This document shows, piece after piece, positions 8,901-16,300 of a stretch of 64,000 nt of DNA. Positions within the stretch are counted from its first letter, which is position 1. The number at the start of each line of letters is the position of its first letter. Below the pieces are notes generated by a model that had not been told where the DNA came from, did not search any database, and worked only from the letters and a program-made list of their open reading frames with translations. Both the position numbers and the translations under genes were made by a program. This DNA is from Sphingopyxis terrae subsp. terrae NBRC 15098 (GTDB lineage: Bacteria > Pseudomonadota > Alphaproteobacteria > Sphingomonadales > Sphingomonadaceae), in the NCBI RefSeq assembly GCF_001610975.1, contig NZ_CP013342.1:1-64000 (forward strand), given 5' to 3'.

Positions 8901-10232
8901 ATCGCGGGCATGCGCGCTTGCGGCATAGATCAGGGTCTCGGCCTGCGCAGCGGATAGGACGCCTCCAGCAATGAGGTTCGACGGAAGCTGAGGCACCACT
9001 TCGGGCACGGGTGCGGTTATCGAACCCATCGCAACGGATTCGACCAGGGGGGTCGGATGCGGGACAGCATCTGCAATTGAGATCCGGCTCGGCCGGTAGG
9101 GCAAATAATGCCCAACCTGGCTTTCGATCGGAGCAGGTGCTTCGAGCGGAGCAAAATCAAGCGGCAGGATCGACGGCGCCGCAACGGTTGGATGGACCTT
9201 ATGTGGAACTGGTTTCGTCCTGTTCGCGACCAGCCGAAGCGGCAATGCTGGCTTGATGCCGATGCTGGGCTCGGCGGGCAGGCTTACCCGGTCAGGGAGC
9301 ATATCGATCAGCAGATGAAGCTCGGCAAAGTTTGCCGGCTGGGCGATGATCGGGCTGGTACCATCCTCAGCCTTGTCGAGAACCACGAGCCGGGTTGAGA
9401 TTGATGTGCCCTGCTTGACGAAACCGCGCTCGATCGTCGCGTTGAGGCGCAACGAGACAGGACCAGCGATCCCGGCAAGGAACTTCGGAAGCTCGAACCA
9501 TTCTGGCATCACTGCGACCAGGCGGCCACCGGGCAGAAGGCGCTTCCAGGCAGAACGCAAGTGCCGGTCGCCAGTGCGGCTATCGTGGCCCCTCTCGATA
9601 CCGTGTGAATAGGGCGGGTTCATCAGCACCACGCTCGGACCCACGTCGGGCGTGAGAAGTTCGTCGATCAGTTCCGCGTCAAATCCGGTGACTGTCGCTT
9701 CCGGAAACACAGCGCCCAGACATTCGCGGCGCAGCGGCGATATCTCGTTAAGAGCGAGACGCGCAGCTGCCTTTGCCGCCCATATGCCCAGCATCCCGGT
9801 CCCGGCCGACGGCTCGAGAACCAGTTCATTGACAGAAATGGCGCATGCTTTTGCAGCCATCCAGGCCAGACGGGGCGGCGTTGCGAATTGTTGCCACTCG
9901 ATCTGCTCGTCACTCCGGTTGGACTGGGTCGGGACCAGACCTTCAAGGCGTGTAAAAGCCTCATCGGCAAAGCTGGATGACATCGCAGATGAGAATTCAG
10001 TTGCCTGCGCCAGGAACAACACCTGCGCCAATTCAAGTGCAGCATGGGCATCGCGTACGGACCAGCGTCCTTCGGCGTCGCTACCGCCGAAGTGATCGGC
10101 CATTGTTGCATTCACAGTGAGCCGCGAAATTGCTTGATCTGCAGCGAGCCGCGCGGCCAGCGCCCTCGCCGCTGCCAGCACTTGCGGCTCGGCGGGATCG
10201 GAGAATGCGAAAGCGGTATTTGCGTGTGACAT
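5994..10232 (-). CDS. N6-adenine methyltransferase-like / strawberry-notch helicase fusion
   Basis: Large 1412-residue fusion. N-terminal region: a class I SAM-dependent methyltransferase with motif I EPSAGTG (140-146), catalytic NPPY (205-208) typical of N6-adenine DNA methyltransferases, and a QQFATPP motif near 115. After a proline-rich linker (about 320-420) comes a strawberry-notch-type SF2 helicase: Walker A GDGTGAGKGR (474-483), DEAH box (581-584) and a C-terminal helicase lobe with FSDAGGTG, followed by GLGRTNRTNQ. The start is supported by AGGAGG six bases upstream. Such proteins are common on proteobacterial plasmids and ICEs, where roles in DNA establishment or anti-restriction have been suggested but not shown. 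It follows the Toprim gene in the same direction with a 103-bp gap. Confidence 0.88.
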   Translation of the reverse strand: MSHANTAFAFSDPAEPQVLAAARALAARLAADQAISRLTVNATMADHFGGSDAEGRWSVRDAHAALELAQVLFLAQATEFSSAMSSSFADEAFTRLEGLVPTQSNRSDEQIEWQQFATPPRLAWMAAKACAISVNELVLEPSAGTGMLGIWAAKAAARLALNEISPLRRECLGAVFPEATVTGFDAELIDELLTPDVGPSVVLMNPPYSHGIERGHDSRTGDRHLRSAWKRLLPGGRLVAVMPEWFELPKFLAGIAGPVSLRLNATIERGFVKQGTSISTRLVVLDKAEDGTSPIIAQPANFAELHLLIDMLPDRVSLPAEPSIGIKPALPLRLVANRTKPVPHKVHPTVAAPSILPLDFAPLEAPAPIESQVGHYLPYRPSRISIADAVPHPTPLVESVAMGSITAPVPEVVPQLPSNLIAGGVLSAAQAETLIYAASAHARDLPGRFEPDDKGCALKASAEGHAYRMGYFLGDGTGAGKGRQVASVILDRWVRGERRHIWISKNEALLEDARRDWSALGGLPIDVQPLGQWKLGVPIRMREGILFVTYPTLRSGRSDATRLDQILEWAGEDFDGLIVFDEAHAMANAAGGEGSRGKVKGSEQGIAGVRIQNLLPRARVLYASATGASDVNNLAYATRLGLWGPETAFANREAFVADIRDGGIAAMELVARDLKSLGLYAARALSFAGVEYEILEHCLTPDQVADYDAYADAWAIIHANLREALEATRIVDTDSGETLNSGAKSAALSVFEGTKQRFFAQLLLSMKLPSLLPAIDTALADGNAVVVQLVSTAEAMLNRRLADLSDADREALEIDLSPREYVIDYLTKSFPVRLMSVFTDENGNARSEPMSDENGAPVLCRSALAARDRMIEQLCALPPIATALDAIIERFGVDQVAEVTGRTRRLIVGRDGRQVLQSRSPRANVAETRDFMDGTKRILVFSDAGGTGRSYHADLAAKNQMRRVHFLLEPGWRADAAIQGLGRTNRTNQASAPLFRPVTTDVRGERRFISTIARRLDSLGALTRGQRQTGGQNLFDPADNLESTYAKEALHRWFGLLFAGKLEAVTLSRFEELSGLRVEGPDGGMVDDLPTIQRWLNRILALPIALQNGIFDEFLGLVEARIDAARQAGTLDIGVETIAVEHYEVLTDTLLRTDALSGATTHLLELEIARALKPLRLKRLEDLYGFSGTRQQLLRNTRSGRIGLLVPARSLLTDEGMRVARFELVRPLKHGHITADQLAESNWETVDPTEFRRLWQAEVDDAASNHKRERLHLATGLLLPVWDKLPSDYVRVSRISARDGRSLLGREVPLHCVPELCQALGLEDEHAFSAEQIVDAVLGTGRAMQIKSREALTLKRSLVNGAQRLELAGWSASRLDWYKAHGCFTEIIRYQTRLFVPTTNAVPVLARLAGQI

Positions 10233-10291
10233 GAGAGACCTCCTGAAGAGGCCCTGGGTTTGTCCGGGTGTCCGTTCGGATGGATCCGCCC

Positions 10292-10311
10292 TGGGGCCTC
10301 ACAAGGCCCCA
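10292..10311 (-). other. Stable hairpin in the Toprim-helicase intergenic leader
   Basis: Perfect 8-bp stem TGGGGCCT / AGGCCCCA with a 4-base loop, 60 bases upstream of the helicase start and inside the presumed Toprim-helicase transcript. No T-run follows on the minus strand, so it is not a clear terminator. It could stabilise or attenuate the mRNA. Confidence 0.4.
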
Positions 10312-10335
10312 AGCCCGCTTTCCTCTCACCGACAT

Positions 10336-11244
10336 TCAGACCGTAGCTCGGACTGAGCGCATGAGCACATCATTCCAGTCGTCGCCGGTTAGCTCCGGAC
10401 GCCTGGTGACAATCAGCCGCCCTTCGCAAGCGTAGGCCTCTCGCGCACGCTCTTCAGCAAGGTGCCCGCCCGCATCATTGTCGACAAAGAGATACAGCTG
10501 GTGCACCGATTCCGGGATTGTGGCCAAGCCGAAGCGTTCGTTTCCTAGCGTCGCCCAGCAGGGAACCTTGAACATTTGCATCGCTGAGAGGGCCGTTTCG
10601 TTTCCTTCTGCGAGGCCAAGGCGTCCCCCATCCGGGTACGCGAAACGCACCGCGCCAGAACCGGGACTGCCTAACGCGCGCCTGGGCTGATCGAAAGAAG
10701 CTAAGCTGGTTTTGTCGAGGTCAAGGAAGGAGCGGTGCAGCGCCAGAATTCCGGCATCATTGCGCACGGCCGCCACCATCGCGGGTAGAAACCGGACAGC
10801 ACCCTTTGGCCCCAGCGGCATACGTGGGTGGAAACGCAGCTCCGGCGAAACAATCGTGATGCCTCTGGACACGAGGTACTTCTCGGCGGGGCTGCCAATG
10901 ATGGTCGACGCCTCACGCCAGAGCCTCAGCGCATTGCGATTGGCGACTTCCTGGCGCGGTTCGGTCACGATCGGATCACTCGTGCCATCGAAAAGGTCCG
11001 CAATTCGTATTCCGAGCCCGGCCATGGCTTCTATCACCGCCTCGTTCGCACAGCCGGCAAAGCAATGAACGAGGATTGCACGCTTTCCGAGTGTGATGCT
11101 TAGCGAAGGAGTGCGATCGTCGTGGGCCGGGCAGCAGCACATTCCGCGCGAACGCGACCAAGCACCGCCCAGCTGCTCGACTATCTTGCGCGCGCGGTTT
11201 TCCAGTTGCAGACCTTGGAATTGGGATGATCGGTGTTGGTGCAT
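10336..11244 (-). CDS. Zn-finger/Toprim primase-like protein
   Basis: Primase-like protein, 302 residues from the chosen start. The N-terminal zinc ribbon has CCCPAHDDRTPSL (about 36-48) and CFAGC (61-65), the CHC2-like arrangement of plasmid and phage primases. The C-terminal Toprim domain shows the AEGNETALSA glutamate motif and VDNDAGG, the DxD metal-binding motif. ATG 11244 is preferred because GGAG lies eight bases upstream; an in-frame ATG at 11310 would add 22 Arg-rich residues and abut the LexA box. Proteins of this type sit beside strawberry-notch helicases on mobile elements and probably act in element replication or transfer-strand synthesis. It diverges from the lytic transglycosylase. 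Confidence 0.82.
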   Translation of the reverse strand: MHQHRSSQFQGLQLENRARKIVEQLGGAWSRSRGMCCCPAHDDRTPSLSITLGKRAILVHCFAGCANEAVIEAMAGLGIRIADLFDGTSDPIVTEPRQEVANRNALRLWREASTIIGSPAEKYLVSRGITIVSPELRFHPRMPLGPKGAVRFLPAMVAAVRNDAGILALHRSFLDLDKTSLASFDQPRRALGSPGSGAVRFAYPDGGRLGLAEGNETALSAMQMFKVPCWATLGNERFGLATIPESVHQLYLFVDNDAGGHLAEERAREAYACEGRLIVTRRPELTGDDWNDVLMRSVRATV

Positions 11245-11325
11245 GGGGGCATCTCCATCGTAACGTGCCTCCACCCGCGCAGCCTCCACTCTGCGTCGCT
11301 GACGTTTCATTTTCCTACATCATAT

Positions 11326-11340
11326 GTTCTATATATGTTC
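11326..11340. promoter_or_regulatory. LexA (SOS) box, alphaproteobacterial type GTTC-N7-GTTC
   Basis: The sequence GTTCTATATATGTTC exactly matches the alphaproteobacterial LexA consensus GTTC-N7-GTTC with an AT-only spacer. It lies in the divergent promoter region, 31 bases before the lytic transglycosylase start (11372) and 81 bases before the Toprim start (11244). LexA bound here would repress one or both directions until DNA damage. Confidence 0.7.
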
Positions 11341-11371
11341 TTTCCCGATTCGACCACCAAAGGATTTGGGA

Positions 11372-12031
11372 ATGAGACTGAAATGGGCAGTAGCTGCAGC
11401 GGCAACGGTAGGATTTGGGCTCGCGCTCCCCGCTCACGCGCAGGAACTTGAGCCCACTCAGATGACCGTTGCCTCGGAGTTGACGACTGATGGCTTCCGC
11501 GTTGCAGAAGGGACTGATGGCTTCCTTCTCGTCGAACATGGCATTTGGAGAAAGCCTCCAACGGCCTCGTCCGAGCCGCCGGCTACCGATGCGGGTCGAA
11601 CCTATCTGCCCTATCGCTATCCAAAGCCCCAAGGCAGCGCGCCATCGGGCTTCCGTCGGGCAAGCTACCTTCCTCATGTTTACGCTGCTGAGGCTCAATA
11701 CTCGCTACCAAGCGGCCTTCTCGACGCTCTTGTATGGACGGAATCACGATATAATCCGATGGCCATCAGCAAGGCCGGGGCCGCAGGCTTGGGGCAATTG
11801 ATGCCAGGGACAGCGCGGGACCTTGGCGTTTCAAATCGCTTCGATCCCAAGGCGAACATCTTGGGTGCGGCCCGATACCTACGCCAGATGCTGGACAAGT
11901 TCGGGGTGGTTCATCTGGCCCTCGCTGCCTACAACGCAGGTCCAGGTGCCGTCGAGCGCGCAGGCGGTATTCCTCGCAATGGCGAGACACCGGCCTATGT
12001 GCGTGAAGTGCTGCGCCATTGGCGTTTTTGA
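11372..12031 (+). CDS. Secreted lytic transglycosylase (VirB1-like)
   Basis: Periplasmic peptidoglycan lytic transglycosylase, 219 residues. A signal peptide is visible ([23 protein letters not shown], cleavage after AHA). The SLT domain has the catalytic Glu in [18 protein letters not shown], then [15 protein letters not shown] and [13 protein letters not shown], the standard family-1 motifs. AAAGGA eight bases before ATG 11372 supports the start; the frame extends to 11324 but that would bury the signal peptide. Such enzymes open the wall for conjugative secretion systems, which suits an ICE. It is followed 18 bases later by the DUF5818-like gene and lies just downstream of the LexA box. 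Confidence 0.88.
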   Translation: MRLKWAVAAAATVGFGLALPAHAQELEPTQMTVASELTTDGFRVAEGTDGFLLVEHGIWRKPPTASSEPPATDAGRTYLPYRYPKPQGSAPSGFRRASYLPHVYAAEAQYSLPSGLLDALVWTESRYNPMAISKAGAAGLGQLMPGTARDLGVSNRFDPKANILGAARYLRQMLDKFGVVHLALAAYNAGPGAVERAGGIPRNGETPAYVREVLRHWRF

Positions 12032-12049
12032 ACGGGGGACGCTCTGAGC

Positions 12050-12241
12050 GTGGGTCGAATACGCGTCTCGGGAATTTTGAGCCGTGGTAGACGCGGGTTG
12101 TTTCTGACGACGACAGACGAAGTCGTCTGGATCATCGAGAGCGACGAACCCGAATGCGAATTCGTCGGATCAGCGGTGATTGTCGAGGGGGTTGTCGCAG
12201 GTCGAGATCGTTTGCGCGCAGACTGGATTGGACCGGTCTGA
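12050..12241 (+). CDS. Small DUF5818-like protein
   Basis: A 63-residue protein with GTG start, 18 bases after the lytic transglycosylase and probably cotranscribed. It has a small beta-rich pattern (RIRVSGILSRGRRG, DEVVWIIES, SAVIVEGVVAG, RLRADWIGPV) resembling DUF5818 proteins, short OB-like proteins common in sphingomonads with the same RVxG start and DxDWIG end. The function is unknown. The family assignment is from memory of the pattern and moderately sure. It converges with the integrase gene with a 15-bp gap. Confidence 0.65.
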   Translation: MGRIRVSGILSRGRRGLFLTTTDEVVWIIESDEPECEFVGSAVIVEGVVAGRDRLRADWIGPV

Positions 12242-12256
12242 TCGAAGCCATCGTTA

Positions 12257-13510
12257 TCAGGCTGCGCGCTTCCCTGCCTTCTTGATGTCGATCACCTTCC
12301 CGCCGCTCAGATAGTCAGCCCAGTCCTGCATCATCCGGCGCCGGGGAGCCAGGTATTCAGCGGCATTGTAAGCTCCACGCACGTCGTTTTTCTCCGAATG
12401 CGCGAGCTGTAGTTCGACCCAATCCTCATGGTATTTCCTGATCCACATGGCCGGCTTGCCGAACTCGACCAACTGCTCATTGGCCCAGGTGCTCGCCAAG
12501 CCCCGGAAGCCGTGTACGGTTTGGCGACTGTGGTATCCGAGGCGATAGAGCGCGTAGATCATTGTGTTCTCTGAAAGCGGCTTGTTCGGGCCATTACCCG
12601 GGAAGAGAAACTCGCCAGGCGCTGCTGCTATCATAGATTTCGCGATGTGCGTTGCCTGCTGCGAGAGGGGCACCAGATGCTCTCGTCCCATCTTCATTCG
12701 CTCGGCCGGTATGCGCCAGACAGGTGATTTGCCGCCGAGGTCTTCGAACTCGGATTTGGCGGCGAAGCGGAGCTCCTTCGTTCGAACCCAAGTCAGGAGC
12801 GCAAAGAGAACTGCATCACGGGTGATCGAGGACCGCCGTTCGCCCTCTTCCTGGTAGGCATGCAGCTTCTCGATGAATGCGGGCAATTCGCTGAGCGGCA
12901 GCCGGCTCATATGTTTCACTCTTGGTCGCGGCTTTAGCGCCCCGCGCAAATGTGTCGTCGGATCGTTCGTTGCCAAGCCACACGCGATCGCAAACTGGAA
13001 GACTTGCCCCACCCCTTGCTTTGCACGGCGGCTGATATCGAGCGCGCCTCTTGCTTCGATCTTGCGGATCATCGCCAGGACATCGGGCGCCGTAATCTCA
13101 TGGACGAGTTTCTCGCCGATGACTGGAAAGACGTCCCTTTCCATGCGCGACCAGACGCGGTCGGCATGCGCGGCATTCAACGCGCTCCTTCGATTTTCAT
13201 GCCAACGCTTTGCGACCTCGAAGAAGGTCGCTCCCTCCTGCAAAATCACTTCGCCCTTGGATCTCATTGGATCCTTGCCCTCTGCTAGCAACGCCTTTGC
13301 GGCTGTGCGCTTGTCGCGCGCGGCAGCTATCCCGAGCTCTGGGTAAGCGCCGAACGAGAGCAACTTCTCCTTGCCCGCAAAGCGGTACTTCATCCGCCAC
13401 AACTTTGACCCGTTCGGCTGGACGAACAGGAACAAGCCCTCCCCGTCGGCCAGCTTGTAGGCGCGCTCGCGTGGCTTGGAATTTCGGGCCTGAATCTCCG
13501 TGAGAGGCAT
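12257..13510 (-). CDS. P4-type tyrosine integrase (DUF4102 arm-binding domain)
   Basis: Site-specific tyrosine recombinase that integrates and excises the island, 417 residues from ATG 13510. The N-terminal DUF4102 domain is typical (MPLTEIQARNSKPRERAYKL, then ADGEGLFLFVQPNG and the KYRFAGKEKLLSFGAYPE strand). The core and catalytic domains show the Arg in VRTKELRF, the HGFRG box with His-x-x-Arg, and the active Tyr in the GAYNAAEYL ending. The start at 13510 matches family N-termini and has AAAGGAG about 11 bases upstream; the frame extends to 13684 through the presumed arm-site DNA. It points toward the tRNA-Met 3' end, 178 bp away. Confidence 0.93.
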   Translation of the reverse strand: MPLTEIQARNSKPRERAYKLADGEGLFLFVQPNGSKLWRMKYRFAGKEKLLSFGAYPELGIAAARDKRTAAKALLAEGKDPMRSKGEVILQEGATFFEVAKRWHENRRSALNAAHADRVWSRMERDVFPVIGEKLVHEITAPDVLAMIRKIEARGALDISRRAKQGVGQVFQFAIACGLATNDPTTHLRGALKPRPRVKHMSRLPLSELPAFIEKLHAYQEEGERRSSITRDAVLFALLTWVRTKELRFAAKSEFEDLGGKSPVWRIPAERMKMGREHLVPLSQQATHIAKSMIAAAPGEFLFPGNGPNKPLSENTMIYALYRLGYHSRQTVHGFRGLASTWANEQLVEFGKPAMWIRKYHEDWVELQLAHSEKNDVRGAYNAAEYLAPRRRMMQDWADYLSGGKVIDIKKAGKRAA

Positions 13511-13563
13511 TGGGGGTATCGCTCCTTTCCGATACTCCGCGAAAATACCCCCAAAATACCCCC
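13511..13563. repeat. Direct and inverted ATACCCCC repeats beside the integrase start
   Basis: AAAATACCCCC occurs twice in direct tandem (13542-13552 and 13553-13563), and its core appears inverted as TGGGGGTAT at 13511-13519. The position between integrase gene and tRNA attachment site suits arm-type integrase binding sites or integrase autoregulation. This is inferred from layout only. Confidence 0.5.
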
Positions 13564-13688
13564 ACACCAAATCTGGCTGCATGTGGAAGACCATGGGCGC
13601 ATGCGGACGCGAATCACCCGCAACCCTCTGCTTTTCTTTCGATTTTTGGAAAAATGCGGAAGCTAGTGGAAGCTTCCGGATCAAGGAA

Positions 13689-13765
13689 TGGTAGCGGAGG
13701 AGGGACTCGAACCCCCGACACGCGGATTATGATTCCGCTGCTCTAACCTGCTGAGCTACTCCGCC
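13689..13765 (-). tRNA. tRNA-Met (CAT), elongator type; island attachment locus
   Basis: A 77-base tRNA with encoded CCA. The acceptor stem pairs GGCGGAG with CTCCGCT (first pair G-U), the anticodon stem GCGGA/TCCGC encloses loop ATCATAA giving anticodon CAT, and the T arm has GGTTCGAGTCC. The opening pair and sequence differ from the initiator tRNA, so this is elongator Met; a lysidine-modified Ile-CAT is less likely. The gene is intact although an integrase lies at its 3' side, as expected when the element restores the 3' end. Confidence 0.93.
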
Positions 13766-13824
13766 CCGAAAGACCGCCCGTGGGCGAGCGGCGCCTATAG
13801 GATGCACCATGCGTCCGGTCAATA

Positions 13825-14430
13825 TCATGCGCGCGGCCCGCGAAAATTCCTTGCGAATGCCGCCTCCCACGGGCCTCCGCGGTAGTGATGGGCCGCGATT
13901 CCGGTGATTTCGACCGGCCGCGGACGAAAGTTGCGCGCGAGGTCGGCAAGCAAGGCGCGCGCCTCGGCCGGAGAAACCTTGTTCTGCACCGTGACATGCA
14001 GACGCGGCGTCGCCTGATCCTGCGGCGTCAACAGTGCCGCAAAGCGATCGGCAATGCGCGCCCGGATCGCGATCAGGTCCGGGCTGTCGATCCGAAACGC
14101 AACCCCGCGCCCGAGAGAATAGACGGCCGACACGACGGCGCGCGGCGGCGGCGTATCAGCGGCGATGGCGCGGAACAGAGCCGCAAGTTCCTCGAGCAGC
14201 GACGGCGGCAGATGATGGAAAAGCGTGATATGCGCCGAGAGGTAATTGCGTTCGGGCGGGAAATGCGCGCGGCGCAGCGCATCGAAGTAGCGCTGATCGG
14301 CCGCGCCCATCGTTCCAGTGATGACGATGGGCGCGGCGTCAGCGACGCGAGCGGGAGGGGGGGTGTCCGCGCCGCCGCTTGCGAGATGGGATGGACGGTG
14401 AGCTCGGGAGGGGAGTTCGCTGTCGTCCAT
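13825..14430 (-). CDS. 2'-5' RNA ligase / phosphoesterase family protein
   Basis: Member of the 2H phosphoesterase superfamily, with two His-x-Thr motifs: HITLFH near the middle and HVTVQN in the C-terminal third. The FDALRRAHFPPERN segment before the first motif is typical of the bacterial subgroup annotated as 2'-5' RNA ligase or cyclic phosphodiesterase. The length is about 201 residues from ATG 14430. The first 35 residues are low-complexity and may not be translated; a later start at the Met of TMGAADQRYF is possible because family members usually begin near there. Substrates in bacteria are mostly unknown. It is a single gene facing the tRNA. Confidence 0.78.
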   Translation of the reverse strand: MDDSELPSRAHRPSHLASGGADTPPPARVADAAPIVITGTMGAADQRYFDALRRAHFPPERNYLSAHITLFHHLPPSLLEELAALFRAIAADTPPPRAVVSAVYSLGRGVAFRIDSPDLIAIRARIADRFAALLTPQDQATPRLHVTVQNKVSPAEARALLADLARNFRPRPVEITGIAAHHYRGGPWEAAFARNFRGPRA

Positions 14431-14540
14431 GGGACGCCCTTTCTCGCTGCAGCAGCCTCTGCGCCCAAGCGCGCCCGGCATCCAATCGATTAATTGGTTC
14501 AGAATGATCGCCCGAAACGATCAGAAAAATTCGGGTGCGC

Positions 14541-15302
14541 TTATAGGCTGTTCCAGAAAGCGTGAAGCGCCGCCGCAACCGCGTGCGGCCGCTGGGCGAT
14601 CGCCCAATGTCCCGCATCCCCGACGATCGTCAGCGGCATCGCCCGATTCGCCGCGAACCGCTGTGCCACCGAAAGCTCGACATAGGGGTCGCCCGCCCCC
14701 CAGACGAGCATCCCCGCGCGCGGCAGGCGGTCGAGGTCGAGCGCCCAGTCATGCGCGAAGCTGAGCCCATGCGCCGACCGATAGAGTTTCAGTATCGCGC
14801 GCCTTTTGTCCTTGAGCGCCCACTGCGCCGCTTCTTCCTGCGCGATGTCGGCTGGAACGCCCTGATCGATCAGTCCGCGGGCAAGCGCACCGGGACGACT
14901 GATCGCCATGAAAGCTTCGCCCAGCAGCGGCGTGTTCCAGATGCGCGCGACCCGGTGACCGCGATAGTCGGGATCGATCACCGCATTGGAAACCGCCCAG
15001 CTCCGGATCAGGTCGGGGCGCAGCATCGCGACGCGCTGCGCAATCAGCGCCCCCCAGTCGTGACCGACGATATCGATGGGACCATGCTGGGCCGCCAGCG
15101 CCGCGGCCTCGCCGGTCGCCCAATCGGCATAGGCCTCCTTCGTCGCAGCGAAACCGGCGGGAAGCGGCCCGGTGAAGCCGGGAAGCGCAGGAACGGCAAC
15201 CGGTGTATCACCCAGCGCCAGAGCATCCAGCAGCGGACTCCAGATTGCCGGACTGTCGGGAACGCCGTGCAGGAAAAGCTTTGCAGTCATTCCCCCGGTC
15301 AT
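14541..15302 (-). CDS. Alpha/beta hydrolase (haloalkane dehalogenase/epoxide hydrolase-like)
   Basis: Alpha/beta-hydrolase of 253 residues. The nucleophile motif is GHDWGA, with Asp rather than Ser, as in haloalkane dehalogenases and epoxide hydrolases. The oxyanion-hole motif is LHGVPDS near residue 11, the acid Asp is in VWGAGDPYV, and the His is in VGDAGHWAI near the C-terminus. The substrate cannot be told from sequence. GGAG nine bases upstream supports ATG 15302. It lies immediately behind mltG with a 2-base gap, so it is likely cotranscribed at the end of the acpP-fabF-mltG run. Confidence 0.82.
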   Translation of the reverse strand: MTGGMTAKLFLHGVPDSPAIWSPLLDALALGDTPVAVPALPGFTGPLPAGFAATKEAYADWATGEAAALAAQHGPIDIVGHDWGALIAQRVAMLRPDLIRSWAVSNAVIDPDYRGHRVARIWNTPLLGEAFMAISRPGALARGLIDQGVPADIAQEEAAQWALKDKRRAILKLYRSAHGLSFAHDWALDLDRLPRAGMLVWGAGDPYVELSVAQRFAANRAMPLTIVGDAGHWAIAQRPHAVAAALHAFWNSL

Positions 15303-15304
15303 CG

Positions 15305-16237
15305 CTACATCTCCCCCCTGTCGCGGCGCAGTTCATACCATTTCTGCACATTGGCATTATGCTCGGACAGGGTGCGCGCAAAGACGTGGCCACCGTCGCC
15401 CTTCGCAACGAAATAGAGATACTCATTGGGCTCGGGGTCAAGCACTGCGGCGATCGACGCCTTGCCGGGATTGGCGATCGGCCCCTTGGGAAGCCCGGCC
15501 ATGGCGTAGGTATTATAACCGTTCACCGCCTGGATTTCGGAGCGCAGGATGCGGCGACCGAGCGGCTTGCCCTTGGTGATCGGATAGATGATCGTCGGAT
15601 CGGCCTGCAGCCGCATCCCGATGGCGAGGCGATTGGTATAGACGCCGGCGACCGTGCGGCGCTCCGCCGCAACCCCGGTTTCCTTTTCGACGATCGACGC
15701 CAGCGTGATCGCCTCGTTGCGGTCCTTTGCCGCGGTGCGCGGGCTCCGCTTGGCCCAGAGCGCGTCGAAGGTCTTGGTCATCGCCGCCTGCATCCGCGCA
15801 ACCACGGCTGCACGGCTCTCGCCGGTGGTGAAGGCATAGGTGTCTGGCAGCACGCTGCCCTCGGCAGGCACCGCGACCGTCCCCGTCAGGCGCGGCTCGG
15901 CCATAAGCCGCTCCCACACCATGATCGACGGCATGCCCTCGGGGACGGTCACGAAACGCTGGACGGTTCGGCCTTCCTGCATCATCCGCAGGATGGCGCC
16001 GGCGCCCATGCCCTTCTTCACCTCATATTCGCCGGGCTTGATCGGAGCGTCGGAACCGAAGAGGCGCGCGCGGTTGCGAAAGCCGGAGGCCGAGGTTGCA
16101 CCTGCCTTTTCCAATATTTCGCCCGCCTTGGCGATGCTGGCACCGGGCGGAATAACGACCACGGTATCGCGCGGCGCGCCGCCGGAGCAGGCCGCAAGCA
16201 GCAGCGCGAGAAAGATGGTCAGAAGGGTACGCACCAA
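15305..16237 (-). CDS. mltG: Endolytic murein transglycosylase MltG
   Basis: MltG cleaves nascent glycan strands in the inner-membrane periplasmic face and is thought to terminate glycan polymerisation. The 310-residue protein starts with a hydrophobic segment ending in a lipobox-like LLAAC, then a LysM-like IPPGASIAKAGEIL region, then the YceG catalytic domain with ASIVEKETGVAAERRTVAGVY (catalytic Glu in the EKE triplet), the RLQADPTIIY motif and the YNTYAMAGLPKGPIANPG signature. Gene order acpP-fabF-mltG is conserved in alphaproteobacteria, and all three read leftward here. Confidence 0.95.
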   Translation of the reverse strand: MVRTLLTIFLALLLAACSGGAPRDTVVVIPPGASIAKAGEILEKAGATSASGFRNRARLFGSDAPIKPGEYEVKKGMGAGAILRMMQEGRTVQRFVTVPEGMPSIMVWERLMAEPRLTGTVAVPAEGSVLPDTYAFTTGESRAAVVARMQAAMTKTFDALWAKRSPRTAAKDRNEAITLASIVEKETGVAAERRTVAGVYTNRLAIGMRLQADPTIIYPITKGKPLGRRILRSEIQAVNGYNTYAMAGLPKGPIANPGKASIAAVLDPEPNEYLYFVAKGDGGHVFARTLSEHNANVQKWYELRRDRGEM

Positions 16238-16300
16238 AACCCCACCTCATTCATGCGTCAGCCGGCCTGCCCGGAGAGCAGGCCGGCGCGACAAAGAGAT

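Larger units (their letters stand above)
1..13700. mobile_element. Integrated genomic island / ICE-like element, tRNA-Met end (left end outside window)
   Basis: The block runs from the left edge to a tRNA-Met gene and contains only accessory functions: ParB-like protein, short-Argonaute operon, nucleotidyltransferase pair, RES-Xre toxin-antitoxin, methyltransferase/strawberry-notch helicase, Toprim protein, VirB1-like lytic transglycosylase and a tyrosine integrase next to the tRNA 3' end. Integrases of this class recombine at tRNA 3' ends, so the right boundary is inferred to lie in or beside the tRNA at 13689-13765. Beyond the tRNA only housekeeping genes are seen. The lytic transglycosylase, primase-like protein and ParB suggest an ICE-type conjugative element, but no mating-pore or relaxase gene is visible, so mobility is not shown. 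The other attachment site should be a copy of the tRNA 3' segment to the left of base 1. Confidence 0.75.
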
